From positions 1-64,000 of the forward strand of contig CAYSYA010000008.1 of the NCBI GenBank assembly GCA_964435285.1: a DNA stretch of 64,000 nucleotides. Reading direction: 5' to 3'. The notes under the pieces were generated by a model that was not told where the DNA came from, searched no databases, and saw nothing but the letters and a program-made list of their open reading frames with translations. Every line of letters begins with the position of its first letter. Position 1 is the first letter of the stretch. This stretch comes from GCA-2718035 sp964435285. GTDB lineage: Bacteria; Bacteroidota; Bacteroidia; Flavobacteriales; TMED113. Below are positions 26,974-36,156 of the stretch, piece after piece. The position numbers were made by a program, and so were the translations under genes.

Positions 26974-27984
26974 ATGATAACTCCAAATTATAATCTTCTT
27001 AAAAAGTATTTTTCTAAATCCAGAAAAGTTGTAATTACTACTCATCGATCACCTGATGGAGATGCTTTAGGTTCCTCAATTGCTCTTTATGATAGGCTTA
27101 AAGTGCATGGTCATGAAGTCAAAGTAATTGTTCCGAATAGTTATCCAAATTATTTAAAATTTATGCCATTTATTGACGATGTTTTAATTTATGAAGATGA
27201 TGAAGTTAAATGTATTGAAATAATTAATAAAACAGATACCTTCTTTTTTTTAGATTTCAATGATTATTGTAGAATTGATAATATGGAGAAATTAATATCA
27301 AATCATAATGCTTATAAAATTATGATTGATCATCACCAATCTCCCTCAATAAATGCTGATCAAATCCTATCTGATGTTTCTATTTGCTCAACTGCAGAAT
27401 TGGTATTTGATTTTATTAATAATCTTGGTTTTGGATTATCTTACGAATCTGCTATTGCTTTATATACAGGCATAGTCACTGACAGTGGTTCTTTTAAGTA
27501 TGATTTAGTAAGTAAAAAAACTCATTCAATTGCTTCTGAATTATTGTCTTTTGATATTAATCATGGTGATATTCACAGGAAGTTATTTGACAATAACTCT
27601 GTTTCTAGAATGAAACTTCTAGGGTGTTGTTTAACAACGAATTTTGAAATACTATCAGAGCACAATACAGCATTTTTTTATTTAAGACAGCATGATTTAA
27701 TTCAAAATGATTTTAAAAAAGGAGATACGGAAGGTTTTGTAAATATGCCCCTATCTCTTAAAGGAATTGTTTTCTCAGCTTTTTTTGTTGAATATGAAGA
27801 TGGAGTAAAAATTTCATTCAGATCTAAAAGTCATTTTGATGTTAATAAATTTTCTAGAAATCATTTTAATGGGGGAGGGCACAAGAATGCGGCTGGAGGA
27901 AAAATAACAGATATGAATTTAATGAAAGTAATTGAATATTTTAAAAGTACATTAGAAGATTATAAAAATGAATTAAATTCATAA
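26974..27984 (+). CDS. DHH/DHHA1 phosphoesterase, NrnA-like
   Basis: The ATG at 26974 gives 336 residues. The DHH motifs are visible: THRSPDGDALGSS near 26-38, FLDFND, IMIDHHQSP, and TGIVTDSGSF. The DHHA1 domain ends in GGGHKNAAGG. Family members degrade nanoRNA and/or pAp. It is divergent from ndk. It is probably a cytosolic Mn2+-dependent enzyme. Confidence 0.9.
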   Translation: MITPNYNLLKKYFSKSRKVVITTHRSPDGDALGSSIALYDRLKVHGHEVKVIVPNSYPNYLKFMPFIDDVLIYEDDEVKCIEIINKTDTFFFLDFNDYCRIDNMEKLISNHNAYKIMIDHHQSPSINADQILSDVSICSTAELVFDFINNLGFGLSYESAIALYTGIVTDSGSFKYDLVSKKTHSIASELLSFDINHGDIHRKLFDNNSVSRMKLLGCCLTTNFEILSEHNTAFFYLRQHDLIQNDFKKGDTEGFVNMPLSLKGIVFSAFFVEYEDGVKISFRSKSHFDVNKFSRNHFNGGGHKNAAGGKITDMNLMKVIEYFKSTLEDYKNELNS

Positions 27985-28039
27985 ATATAATTACTAAAGA
28001 TGTGTTAAATTAGTTGTTAATTTTTTAAATGTGTTAAAT

Positions 28040-29113
28040 ATGAAAAATGTATATTTATTATTTATTACGATAAGCATATGTTTTGCTTTTTCTTGTACGT
28101 CTAATCCTAATAAAGAAAATAATATGGACAATATTAAATCTAGTATGGATTTTTCAGAAGAATCTTCTGAAAATCTTTCAACTAATGACAATGGTTTATT
28201 TGCAAAAATAAAAACTAATAAAGGGGAGATTTTAATTTCTTTAGAGTTCGAAAAAACACCAATGACCGTAGCTAACTTTGTTGGTCTTGCTGAAGGTATA
28301 ATACCAAACAATAAAAAGGAAAAAAATGAACCTTTTTTCAATGGATTAAAATTTCACAGAGTAATAGCTGATTTTATGATTCAAGGTGGTTGTCCTCTTG
28401 GAAGTGGTACTGGAGACCCAGGTTACAAGTTTCCAGATGAATTTCATCCAGATTTAAAACATAATAAATCAGGAATTCTTTCTATGGCAAATTCAGGTCC
28501 TAACACTAATGGTTCTCAATTTTTTATTACACATAAAGAAACACCATGGTTAGATAATAAACATTCTGTATTTGGTCATGTTGTTGAAGGACAAGACGTA
28601 GTAGATAACATTCAACAGGATGATATTATAGAATCCATAGAAATTGTTAGAAAAGGTAAAAAGGCAAAAAATTTTAATGTATTATTTTCTTTTGAAGAAG
28701 GACAAAAAGAATTTAAAAAAGAACAATTAGAAAAGGAAAAGGAAATGCAAGATCAGTTGAATAAAATTTCTAAAGGATCAAAAAAGACAGCCTCTGGCCT
28801 AATGTATAAAATTGAAAAAAAAGGCTCTGGTGATTATGCAAAAGCAGGAGATATAGTTAGTGTTCATTATACTGGTTTTTTACCAGACGGAACAAAATTT
28901 GACTCCTCTGTTGATAGGGGAGAGCCTATTGAGTTTCCTTTGGGTCAAGGTAGAGTTATTAAAGGATGGGATGAGGGAATAACATTATTAAATATAGGTT
29001 CTAAAGCAACTTTAATTATTCCCCCTAGTTTAGGTTACGGAAGTAGAGCAATGGGTCCTATTCCTGCAAACTCTATTTTAATTTTTGAAGTGGAATTAGT
29101 TGATATAAAATAA
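28040..29113 (+). CDS. lipoprotein peptidyl-prolyl isomerase: cyclophilin-FKBP fusion
   Basis: The ATG at 28040 gives 357 residues; an in-frame GTG lies at 28031. The lipobox is FAFSC, so the mature protein starts at about Cys19. The cyclophilin domain is about 55-210 (FHRVIADFMIQGG, SMANSGPNTNGSQFFIT). A charged linker is followed by an FKBP domain (about 245-357; VSVHYTGFLPDGTKFDSS, VIKGWDEGI, IPPSLGYGSRAMG, IPANSILIFEVELV). Both active sites look intact. It probably assists folding of exported proteins in the periplasm or at a membrane surface. Confidence 0.93.
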   Translation: MKNVYLLFITISICFAFSCTSNPNKENNMDNIKSSMDFSEESSENLSTNDNGLFAKIKTNKGEILISLEFEKTPMTVANFVGLAEGIIPNNKKEKNEPFFNGLKFHRVIADFMIQGGCPLGSGTGDPGYKFPDEFHPDLKHNKSGILSMANSGPNTNGSQFFITHKETPWLDNKHSVFGHVVEGQDVVDNIQQDDIIESIEIVRKGKKAKNFNVLFSFEEGQKEFKKEQLEKEKEMQDQLNKISKGSKKTASGLMYKIEKKGSGDYAKAGDIVSVHYTGFLPDGTKFDSSVDRGEPIEFPLGQGRVIKGWDEGITLLNIGSKATLIIPPSLGYGSRAMGPIPANSILIFEVELVDIK

Positions 29114-29120
29114 TTCAATT

Positions 29121-30371
29121 ATGAAAAAAAATTTTTATTTAATTTCTTTTTTAATTTCATCATGTTTGTTTTCGCAGTCTAACAAGATTCTTTCCGGACC
29201 TATGATTTCTTACATTGATGCTAGAACTGCTCAAATTTGGATGTTACTTGAGTCTGATGCTAAAACTGTTGAGATTGATGTCAAAAATTATGATAATACA
29301 AAGTTTTTAAATTATACTTTTGAAGTTAAGAATCCTCATAAGTTTAAAGATTATATTCCCGTAACAATTCCTTTGGAGTCATTGCGACCAAATACAGAAT
29401 TCGTCCTAAGTATTTCTGTTGATAATGAGAAATTTGAGAAGCAATTTGATCTTTATACAGCTAGACCTCATTTAGATGACACTCATTTTTTAATAGGAGG
29501 AGATATTTCTAATTTAAATAACAAAAGCAGTAAAATTTTTAAATCAATGTCAAAGATGAACTCTGATTTTATGATTTGGATGGGAAACAATATTGTATCT
29601 GATTTAAATGAAGATAATATTAATTTTAGAAATTTAGTTGAGAAATACGTCAACACAAGATTAAATTCTTCATTAAATAAATTTTTTCAATCAACTTCTC
29701 ATATTGCAACATGGAATGACATTGATTATGGTAAGATTAATGGAGGAATTGATTGGGCATTAAAAGATACCGCTTTTTATACCTTTGATATGTTCTGGCC
29801 AAATTCTCTGAAAAAAACTTATAACTATACATTTTGGGATTATGGTGTGTATCAAAAGTATTCATATAATGATTTTGATGTATTTCTTTTAGATGCTAGA
29901 TTTTTTAGAGAAAAAAAATCTGATTCCTCACCTTCGATGTTTGGTGATACACAAATTGAAAGGTTATTTGAAGAAATTAATAAAAGTGGGTCTACCTTTA
30001 CTTTTATAGTATCTCCAACCCCCTTTTTATTTAACACAGACGAATCATTAATTAATTATAAAGATCAATTAGATCATTTTATGTATAGATTAAAGTTATC
30101 CGGCGCTGAAGGTGTTATTTTGTTAAGTGGTCAAGGTGAAAAAACTCAATTTAAAAAATATGAAAAAGATCCAAATTGGAGCGATTTGAGATTTTGGCAC
30201 CCTATATATGAGTTTAATTTTGGTTCAATTGCCGGAATAGGTGAACAAAATTTTTCTAGAATTAAAGTTGAGGGAAAATCAGGTAAAAGAGTTTGTGTAA
30301 TTGAAACTTTTAATGAAGATGGAGAACGTTTGTTTATTAAAAGAATTCATGAAGATGAATTAAAATTTTAA
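29121..30371 (+). CDS. PhoD-like phosphatase-fold protein with degenerate metal ligands
   Basis: The protein has 416 residues, with a signal peptide ending near LFSQ. An N-terminal Fn3-like PhoD_N domain (about 25-115) precedes a calcineurin-like core. Expected ligand motifs are altered: GDN reads GNN (155-157), W.DHDYG reads WNDIDYG (198-204), and the C-terminal GD.HH reads GQGEK (337-341). FLLDARFFR (about 255-263) is kept. The comparison is by eye with family consensus. It may be an inactive, binding-only relative, or use other metals. It ends at a strong terminator and may be cotranscribed with the isomerase 7 nt upstream. Confidence 0.75.
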   Translation: MKKNFYLISFLISSCLFSQSNKILSGPMISYIDARTAQIWMLLESDAKTVEIDVKNYDNTKFLNYTFEVKNPHKFKDYIPVTIPLESLRPNTEFVLSISVDNEKFEKQFDLYTARPHLDDTHFLIGGDISNLNNKSSKIFKSMSKMNSDFMIWMGNNIVSDLNEDNINFRNLVEKYVNTRLNSSLNKFFQSTSHIATWNDIDYGKINGGIDWALKDTAFYTFDMFWPNSLKKTYNYTFWDYGVYQKYSYNDFDVFLLDARFFREKKSDSSPSMFGDTQIERLFEEINKSGSTFTFIVSPTPFLFNTDESLINYKDQLDHFMYRLKLSGAEGVILLSGQGEKTQFKKYEKDPNWSDLRFWHPIYEFNFGSIAGIGEQNFSRIKVEGKSGKRVCVIETFNEDGERLFIKRIHEDELKF

Positions 30372-30373
30372 TT

Positions 30374-30400
30374 AAAGCCCTCTTTTGAGGGCTTTTTTAT
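30374..30400 (+). terminator. intrinsic terminator after the PhoD-like gene
   Basis: AAGCCCTC (30375-30382) pairs with GAGGGCTT (30387-30394) across a TTTT loop and is followed by a T tract. Confidence 0.9.
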
Positions 30401-30413
30401 TGAAAAATAAGTA

Positions 30414-30971
30414 ATGAAAAAACTATTATTATTTATAATTCCAATATTTAGTATTTTTCAAATTAACTATTATCTTAAATTGAAAACATTCATAATATTT
30501 TTAATTTTTATTTTTTTTACTTCTAGTTGTGATATTGATGACTCTGATATGACTTGTGAATTAATTTGTGAAAGTGGCTTTATTTTAGATGAAGTAAATT
30601 GCGAATGTATTGATTACAGAGAACAGTATATTGGACAATGGGAGTTCACTAAATACTGGTCTACAACACATCCTTATGACCCTAATGATGGTGATTCATT
30701 TTGGATTGGGGAAATAACTTACGGAGATTTTGATAATACATTATTTATACCTCATGCTCAAATTCCTGAAATAAATGAAACTAACTATTGTTACTGTTAT
30801 GAATTTGAAATTAATCAATCAGGTGAAATCAATCAAAATACATATGATGCTAATGATTTTAATTATTTTTTTGAAGGTTTGATTAGCAGTGATTCCCTCT
30901 ATTATTCTTCTGCATCTGGTTCTCCATTTAGTTCTTATTCCCAAACTATTTACGGAAGAAAAATTAATTAA
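30414..30971 (+). CDS. small lipoprotein with EGF-like Cys pattern and lipocalin-like body
   Basis: The ORF gives 185 residues, but a TTG at 30480 would give a tidier lipoprotein signal (LKTFIIFLIFIFFTSSC) and leave room for a promoter after the preceding terminator. The mature part starts with a Cys-rich stretch (CELICESGFILDEVNCECI), then YIGQWEFTKYW, which resembles the first strand of the lipocalin-like domains of Bacteroidetes lipoproteins. Function is unknown. Confidence 0.7.
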   Translation: MKKLLLFIIPIFSIFQINYYLKLKTFIIFLIFIFFTSSCDIDDSDMTCELICESGFILDEVNCECIDYREQYIGQWEFTKYWSTTHPYDPNDGDSFWIGEITYGDFDNTLFIPHAQIPEINETNYCYCYEFEINQSGEINQNTYDANDFNYFFEGLISSDSLYYSSASGSPFSSYSQTIYGRKIN

Positions 30972-30978
30972 AGTTTTT

Positions 30979-31013
30979 TTAAAAAAAAGGGGAAACTAAA
31001 TGTTTCCCCTTCT
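30979..31013. terminator. bidirectional terminator between convergent genes
   Basis: GGGGAAAC (30989-30996) pairs with GTTTCCCC (31002-31009) across TAAAT. An A run precedes it and a T-rich end follows, so it can serve both the lipoprotein gene and the minus-strand hydrolase gene. Confidence 0.85.
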
Positions 31014-31034
31014 TAATTTATATAACTCTTAAAA

Positions 31035-33095
31035 TTACTCAATAATTACTTTTTGAGTTTTGATAGAGTTAGCATTAGACATTTCTATTAAATAAATTCC
31101 TTTTCCAAATTTAGTTAAGTCGAATGACTTTTTTTCACTTAAAGTTTCAATTAAAATAATTTCACCTATAGTGTTAAATATCTTGACATTATAGCTTTCA
31201 TTACTGTAGTTATTAATAGTAATTTCACCATTAGATGGATTTGGGAATACCGAGTAATTTAAACCTACCTCGTCAATATTAAAGTTCTGACTAAACAATA
31301 GTCCGTCAATTATATGAATAACTCCGTTAGAACAAACAATATCAGCTGTAGTAACCATAGCGTCATCTATCATAACACCATTTTCATCAATTGTTACCGC
31401 AACACTATTTCCATCCATCATTTCTAATACCATACCATTTGATAAATCAGCTGCATTTAATGAAGCGCCAGCATGAACATGATGAGCTAAAATATCTAAT
31501 AATGGTGTATCAGCATTTTCTACTATTTCAGCTAATGCTGCATCGTCCAATGCTGAGCTTGGAGCGAACATGGTAAATCTATCAGAACATTCATCTAAAG
31601 CAGCTAAATCAGTTGCTGATAAAGTTAAACCCATAGAAACATATTGATTTATATCTTGATTAGAGGTTGCCTCACTAAAAACAGAAACTATATCAGAAGA
31701 AACTGATTCTAATCCTAAAGCTGCATGTACTCTTGGAGCCATAAATTGCTGGATTAAATCAGCGAACGCCATTCCTTTTTCTTCGGACATATCTGGACTA
31801 TCTAAAAGAGCTAAACATCCCATTGTTCCTGGGTCAGTTCCTTGATATTGGTCTGCTATAGCACCATATAAGTCATTATCCCACCAATCCCATGGAGATC
31901 CTTGGATTTCATAAGGTCCACATGGAGTCATTTCGCTGGATGGATCTGGTGTAACAATTGGGAATAAACCAGGTAAACTTTCATGTCCAGCAGTAGCTGA
32001 ATTCTCATCTCCGTTACCAAAACCATACCATGAATCGTTTAAATCAGTTGAAAAACCTGCAAATACATCGTTATTTCCAAATTCAGTAGCCATTTGTTGA
32101 ACAATTAAAGATCCCATTCCTTCTACTACAATAGCTCCAGTAGTTGGAACCATGATGTTTCCAACACCATAAGGAGCAAAAACTTCATTCCAACATTGCA
32201 TACTTGCAATAGGTACTTCTCCTTGATCAACCCAACTACTGTCAGGAATAGCTCCACCAACATTGAATGCCATGTCAATTTCTGAACTGTAACCTGGATG
32301 ATTTGGAATACTCATAGGTACGTCAGTAACATCAAAAACACCATCTCCATCAGCATCTAAACCAGGTAAAATTCCTGTATCAGTTCCTTCAAGGTTTCCA
32401 AAAAATTCAGGAATAATGTAGGGAACAGCATCATTTACTCCATCTCCATCAATATCTTGACTAGTATCTAAAAATTTTGGTAATAATAACTCTTCTTCAT
32501 AATCCCATAGAGAAGCAGCACATAATGATAAGTAACCACCAGTTCCAAGTCCGCCAACTGCAAACTTGTCAGTTATACCGTAAGGGTTACCATCTTCAGC
32601 AATAGATTTTCTTAAAAAACGAACACCTGTTCTAACATCTTGAAGTCCTCTGTATGCAGCTTGAATAAGAGTACTTCTTCTTACATCTTCGTTTTCAGAA
32701 ATTGGATTCCATCCCAATCTATAATTCATCGCAATTGCAACGTAACCTTTTTTTGCAAAAGCTAAACATTGAGCTACAGTCGCATTATCTGTTTTGTCAC
32801 CTGTAGCTTGTCCATTTGCGACAGCAGGTAAAAAACTACCGGTATGCAATATGATGACAACAGGTCTATCTGTTGCAGTATCTCCAGAGGGCATATAAAT
32901 ATCCATTTCTAAATCCTCTGCTGCTGGTGCTCCACCTTGAAGTAATGGTAAAACACTAATGTTGTTTCCGTAAATAACGTCAGATTCAACATCAACATCA
33001 CAAAATAATTCATCTAAATATCTCACTTGAGAAAACGAATTAAAGAATGTGAAAAAGAAAAATAATAATAATATTGATTGTAATTTTAATTTCAT
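31035..33095 (-). CDS. T9SS-secreted alpha/beta-hydrolase-fold + fasciclin protein, nucleophile Ser apparently missing
   Basis: The protein has 686 residues, with a signal peptide ending near SFSQ. Residues about 60-450 resemble a carboxylesterase-like alpha/beta hydrolase (LEMDIYMPSG, VVIILHTGSF, AIAMNYRLGW, GLQDVRTGVRFLRK). The nucleophile elbow reads GGLGTGGY (181-188) where G.S.G is expected, so the serine seems replaced by Gly184. A fasciclin domain follows (about 460-605; FTMFAPSSALDD, VCSNGVIHIIDGLL). The last 70 residues are a T9SS sorting domain (YSVFPNPSNG). It lies 15 nt after the TonB-dependent receptor gene and is likely cotranscribed with it. It may bind rather than cleave its ligand. 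Confidence 0.82.
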   Translation of the reverse strand: MKLKLQSILLLFFFFTFFNSFSQVRYLDELFCDVDVESDVIYGNNISVLPLLQGGAPAAEDLEMDIYMPSGDTATDRPVVIILHTGSFLPAVANGQATGDKTDNATVAQCLAFAKKGYVAIAMNYRLGWNPISENEDVRRSTLIQAAYRGLQDVRTGVRFLRKSIAEDGNPYGITDKFAVGGLGTGGYLSLCAASLWDYEEELLLPKFLDTSQDIDGDGVNDAVPYIIPEFFGNLEGTDTGILPGLDADGDGVFDVTDVPMSIPNHPGYSSEIDMAFNVGGAIPDSSWVDQGEVPIASMQCWNEVFAPYGVGNIMVPTTGAIVVEGMGSLIVQQMATEFGNNDVFAGFSTDLNDSWYGFGNGDENSATAGHESLPGLFPIVTPDPSSEMTPCGPYEIQGSPWDWWDNDLYGAIADQYQGTDPGTMGCLALLDSPDMSEEKGMAFADLIQQFMAPRVHAALGLESVSSDIVSVFSEATSNQDINQYVSMGLTLSATDLAALDECSDRFTMFAPSSALDDAALAEIVENADTPLLDILAHHVHAGASLNAADLSNGMVLEMMDGNSVAVTIDENGVMIDDAMVTTADIVCSNGVIHIIDGLLFSQNFNIDEVGLNYSVFPNPSNGEITINNYSNESYNVKIFNTIGEIILIETLSEKKSFDLTKFGKGIYLIEMSNANSIKTQKVIIE

Positions 33096-33110
33096 AATTA
33101 TTGTTTTTAA

Positions 33111-36100
33111 TTAATTTAATTCAAATAAAAGCGCAAGATAAGATAATCTTCCGACTTTTGGACCTCCATACGCTTGATAAACTTGATTATTTAAAATATT
33201 TGAAGATCCGCATTTAATAGTAAGGGGGATATTTTTAATAATATCAAATGATTTATTTATTTGCATATCTAATAATCCATACGAGTTAATAAATCCAGTG
33301 AATTGAGGTGATCCTTCAAATAAGAAACCATCTATCCACTTATAATTGACTTGAAAATTAAATAAATCAGAGATAGTTCCACTTAAGCCAAGGTTAAATT
33401 TATGTTCAGGGGTGTTATATGCAGGAATAATTGGATCTTTATCGTCTTCATTAATTAATTTATTCCATGAATAATTAAAATTTAATGTTAGGGATTTTGG
33501 TAAAAAATAATTCATGCCTATTGTAAAACCTTGAGTTTTTACTCTACCATTAGCATTAACTGCTAATCTGTAACCTTGAATTGAAGGATTAGAAATAGCC
33601 ATATAATTTGGTATTTCTTGACCTACTTCTTCCGCCCAACCATATTGAACATCATCTTCTGTAGCAATTCTAGTTTGTTGAGGGGCAGTAGGGTCAACAG
33701 TGTATGAAGCTCCAATTTGATAGCCAATAAAATCTCGATAAATGGAATAATAATAACTTGCATCAATATATAACTTTTCCCATAAAGTAGTTCTTAATCC
33801 AAACTCAATTGTATTTACTTTTTCTGGTTTAATTGGGTCAACAGTTAATCTACCTTTAGTTAATGCATTTCTTGCTATACCTGTTTGAGTTAAAGACCCA
33901 TTATATGTTATATATTTTCTTAGAGAATCAACGTCAACAAAATACTCCTCAAAACCAAATCCATTTAAGTTACCAAGAAGAATACCAGTGCCAAAGTCAT
34001 AATCTAGATATTGATCTGTTAATGTTGGATTTCGTAAGGCAGAAGAAAATGAAAGTCTCAATAAATCTTTTTCACTTGCTTTCCAAACAATTGAAGCAGC
34101 AGGGGAGAATAAAAAATCAAAATTTTGATTTTTGTCTAATCTAACTGTTGTATTAATTAATAGTGTTTCATTGAGTAATTTTTTATCTATTCCACTATAA
34201 ATACCGTATTCAAAATTTTTAATTCTATTTCTCGTTACAATTGTATCAATATAATCAATTACCTGAGTAACTGTTGTATCCCATCCAATAGGAGTCCATC
34301 CATCTAAAATTGGAGTAATAACTGTATCTAGTAGAGGGTTTCCGTTTTCATCGTATTTATATATATTTTTAAAATTTTGAATAAATCCATCATCAAATAT
34401 TGAACCTTCAGAGTTAGGAGTGTAAAGTCTAGCATTGGCCCCAATCGTAAGTTTAGTTTTATCATTAATATCAAACTTATATTCTCCTTGAAGGTGATAA
34501 AGAGCTGATTTATCAAAAAATCTAGTTCCATTAATTAAATTACCAGTTTGAGGGTCATATCTTGAAGTGGTAGTAATTTCATTAAATATGGTTTCAAATT
34601 CTTCGGTTCCTGGTATTAAATATGGGTTTCCATCACCTAAAGTTGAATTTAAAGAATTTGCATAGTTCTCTGCCATTTGATGATATGAGTTAAGTAAGTC
34701 TGGATTTTGGTTTAATATATTTTGCATATCCATGATCCATTGACCTAATGTTTCAGTATTTCCATCCCATTCTTCCCATCCAATAACTTCTCCTTCAATT
34801 AAAGGGATAATATCATTGGCCCAATAGTTACTGTATTCAGTAGCCCATTCAGTATTTACTAATCCTCTGTCCTGAAGAGAAACAGCAGTTGCAACAGCAT
34901 CATAAGAATCGCCAGCATCTTCATGAGTTGTATAAAATCTAATGAAAAACTTATCTTTTTTTCTATATTCTAATCTGTTTTGTAAAAATTTTATGTTTTT
35001 TAAACTATATCTATTATCTCCTTGGTAAACAGTTGTTCCTTCACCATAATTCATTGAATATATTAATTCATTTTTATTTATTGTTTTATAATGAAAAGCA
35101 CTATTAAATTTTAAGTTTTTTGTATCATAATCAACTAAATCTTTTTCTTTGTATCCAGTCCTGTAAATTGTTCCAAGGCCAGGATTTTCATGAAAATCAC
35201 CATATGAAGTTGACCATTCATCTCCATATGTGTTTACAGCATCATATCCACCAGGATTATTTCTATCAGAGTCACTGTCATCAGAGGCTGATTGATTATT
35301 TGCTACCCAATCGTTAGCTTTGAAATGTTGAATATTAAATTTAAAACCAAATCTTTCATTTCCAGATTTATCTTTCCAATTTTTAGCAAATCTAAATGAA
35401 TTTTCTAATAAAGCTCTTTCACCAATTTTTATTTGATATTGAGTTCCCGGAAACATAAAAGGATCTTTAGATTCCATATAAATAACTCCGTTAAATGCAT
35501 TTGGACCATATAGAGCAGAGTTTGCTCCTACTACTATTTCTACACCTTTTGTATCTAATTCAGGACTACCCATAAAATTACCTAAACTGAAATTTAGTCC
35601 TGGAGATTGGTTGTCTACACCATCAATTAATTGCAGAGATCTAACAGGAGATGTACTATTAAAACCTCTAGTGTTAATAATTTTGAATCCTAAGCTAGCA
35701 GAAGTTAAATCAACACCTTTTAAATTTGATAGCCCCTCATAAAATGTAGATGAGGGAGTTTCTTTAATTGCATTTATATCTAAAGATTCAATTGTTACTG
35801 GAGACTGTTTTAGTCTTTCTGTTAGTCTGTTATCTCTGATTTCAATTTCTTGTAGTTCCTCTTGATTAATTTCTAGTTTTATATTTATGAAATCATAATT
35901 TGATATTTCAATATCTTTAGTTTTATATCCTATGTATGAACATCTTATAGTGATTGGAAGTTTTGTGATATTATTAAATGAAAATTCTCCGTTGATATTA
36001 GTTGTCATCCCTTTTCCATTGAGGATTTGAACATTTGCGCCAATTAAAGTTTCTTTAGTTTTCTTATCACTAACTACTCCATTAATATTTTGGGATATCA

Positions 36101-36152
36101 AAATTGAAGAAAATAAAAAAAATAGAAATGAAAAAATATATTTTTTTTTCAT
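33111..36152 (-). CDS. TonB-dependent outer membrane receptor
   Basis: The ATG at 36152 gives 1013 residues with a signal peptide (MKKKYIFSF...ILISQ). A carboxypeptidase-regulatory-like domain (about 20-95; INGVVSDKKTKETLIGANVQI) precedes the plug (about 100-220; TRGFNSTSPVRSLQLIDGVD, GANSALYGPNAFNGVI) and a beta barrel ending in LSYLALLFELN. No SusD partner is adjacent. It likely imports a substrate bound by the neighbouring T9SS hydrolase-fasciclin protein; the substrate is unknown. It directly follows the LOG gene. Confidence 0.92.
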   Translation of the reverse strand: MKKKYIFSFLFFLFSSILISQNINGVVSDKKTKETLIGANVQILNGKGMTTNINGEFSFNNITKLPITIRCSYIGYKTKDIEISNYDFINIKLEINQEELQEIEIRDNRLTERLKQSPVTIESLDINAIKETPSSTFYEGLSNLKGVDLTSASLGFKIINTRGFNSTSPVRSLQLIDGVDNQSPGLNFSLGNFMGSPELDTKGVEIVVGANSALYGPNAFNGVIYMESKDPFMFPGTQYQIKIGERALLENSFRFAKNWKDKSGNERFGFKFNIQHFKANDWVANNQSASDDSDSDRNNPGGYDAVNTYGDEWSTSYGDFHENPGLGTIYRTGYKEKDLVDYDTKNLKFNSAFHYKTINKNELIYSMNYGEGTTVYQGDNRYSLKNIKFLQNRLEYRKKDKFFIRFYTTHEDAGDSYDAVATAVSLQDRGLVNTEWATEYSNYWANDIIPLIEGEVIGWEEWDGNTETLGQWIMDMQNILNQNPDLLNSYHQMAENYANSLNSTLGDGNPYLIPGTEEFETIFNEITTTSRYDPQTGNLINGTRFFDKSALYHLQGEYKFDINDKTKLTIGANARLYTPNSEGSIFDDGFIQNFKNIYKYDENGNPLLDTVITPILDGWTPIGWDTTVTQVIDYIDTIVTRNRIKNFEYGIYSGIDKKLLNETLLINTTVRLDKNQNFDFLFSPAASIVWKASEKDLLRLSFSSALRNPTLTDQYLDYDFGTGILLGNLNGFGFEEYFVDVDSLRKYITYNGSLTQTGIARNALTKGRLTVDPIKPEKVNTIEFGLRTTLWEKLYIDASYYYSIYRDFIGYQIGASYTVDPTAPQQTRIATEDDVQYGWAEEVGQEIPNYMAISNPSIQGYRLAVNANGRVKTQGFTIGMNYFLPKSLTLNFNYSWNKLINEDDKDPIIPAYNTPEHKFNLGLSGTISDLFNFQVNYKWIDGFLFEGSPQFTGFINSYGLLDMQINKSFDIIKNIPLTIKCGSSNILNNQVYQAYGGPKVGRLSYLALLFELN

Positions 36153-36156
36153 GTGG

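Noticed and set aside
27994..28341. Minus-strand ORF of 115 codons
   Set aside because: It is antisense to the start of the cyclophilin-FKBP lipoprotein and resembles no known family.
31391..31576. Small His-rich plus-strand ORF
   Set aside because: It is antisense to the fasciclin domain; the His and Leu richness is a by-product of the opposite strand's codons.
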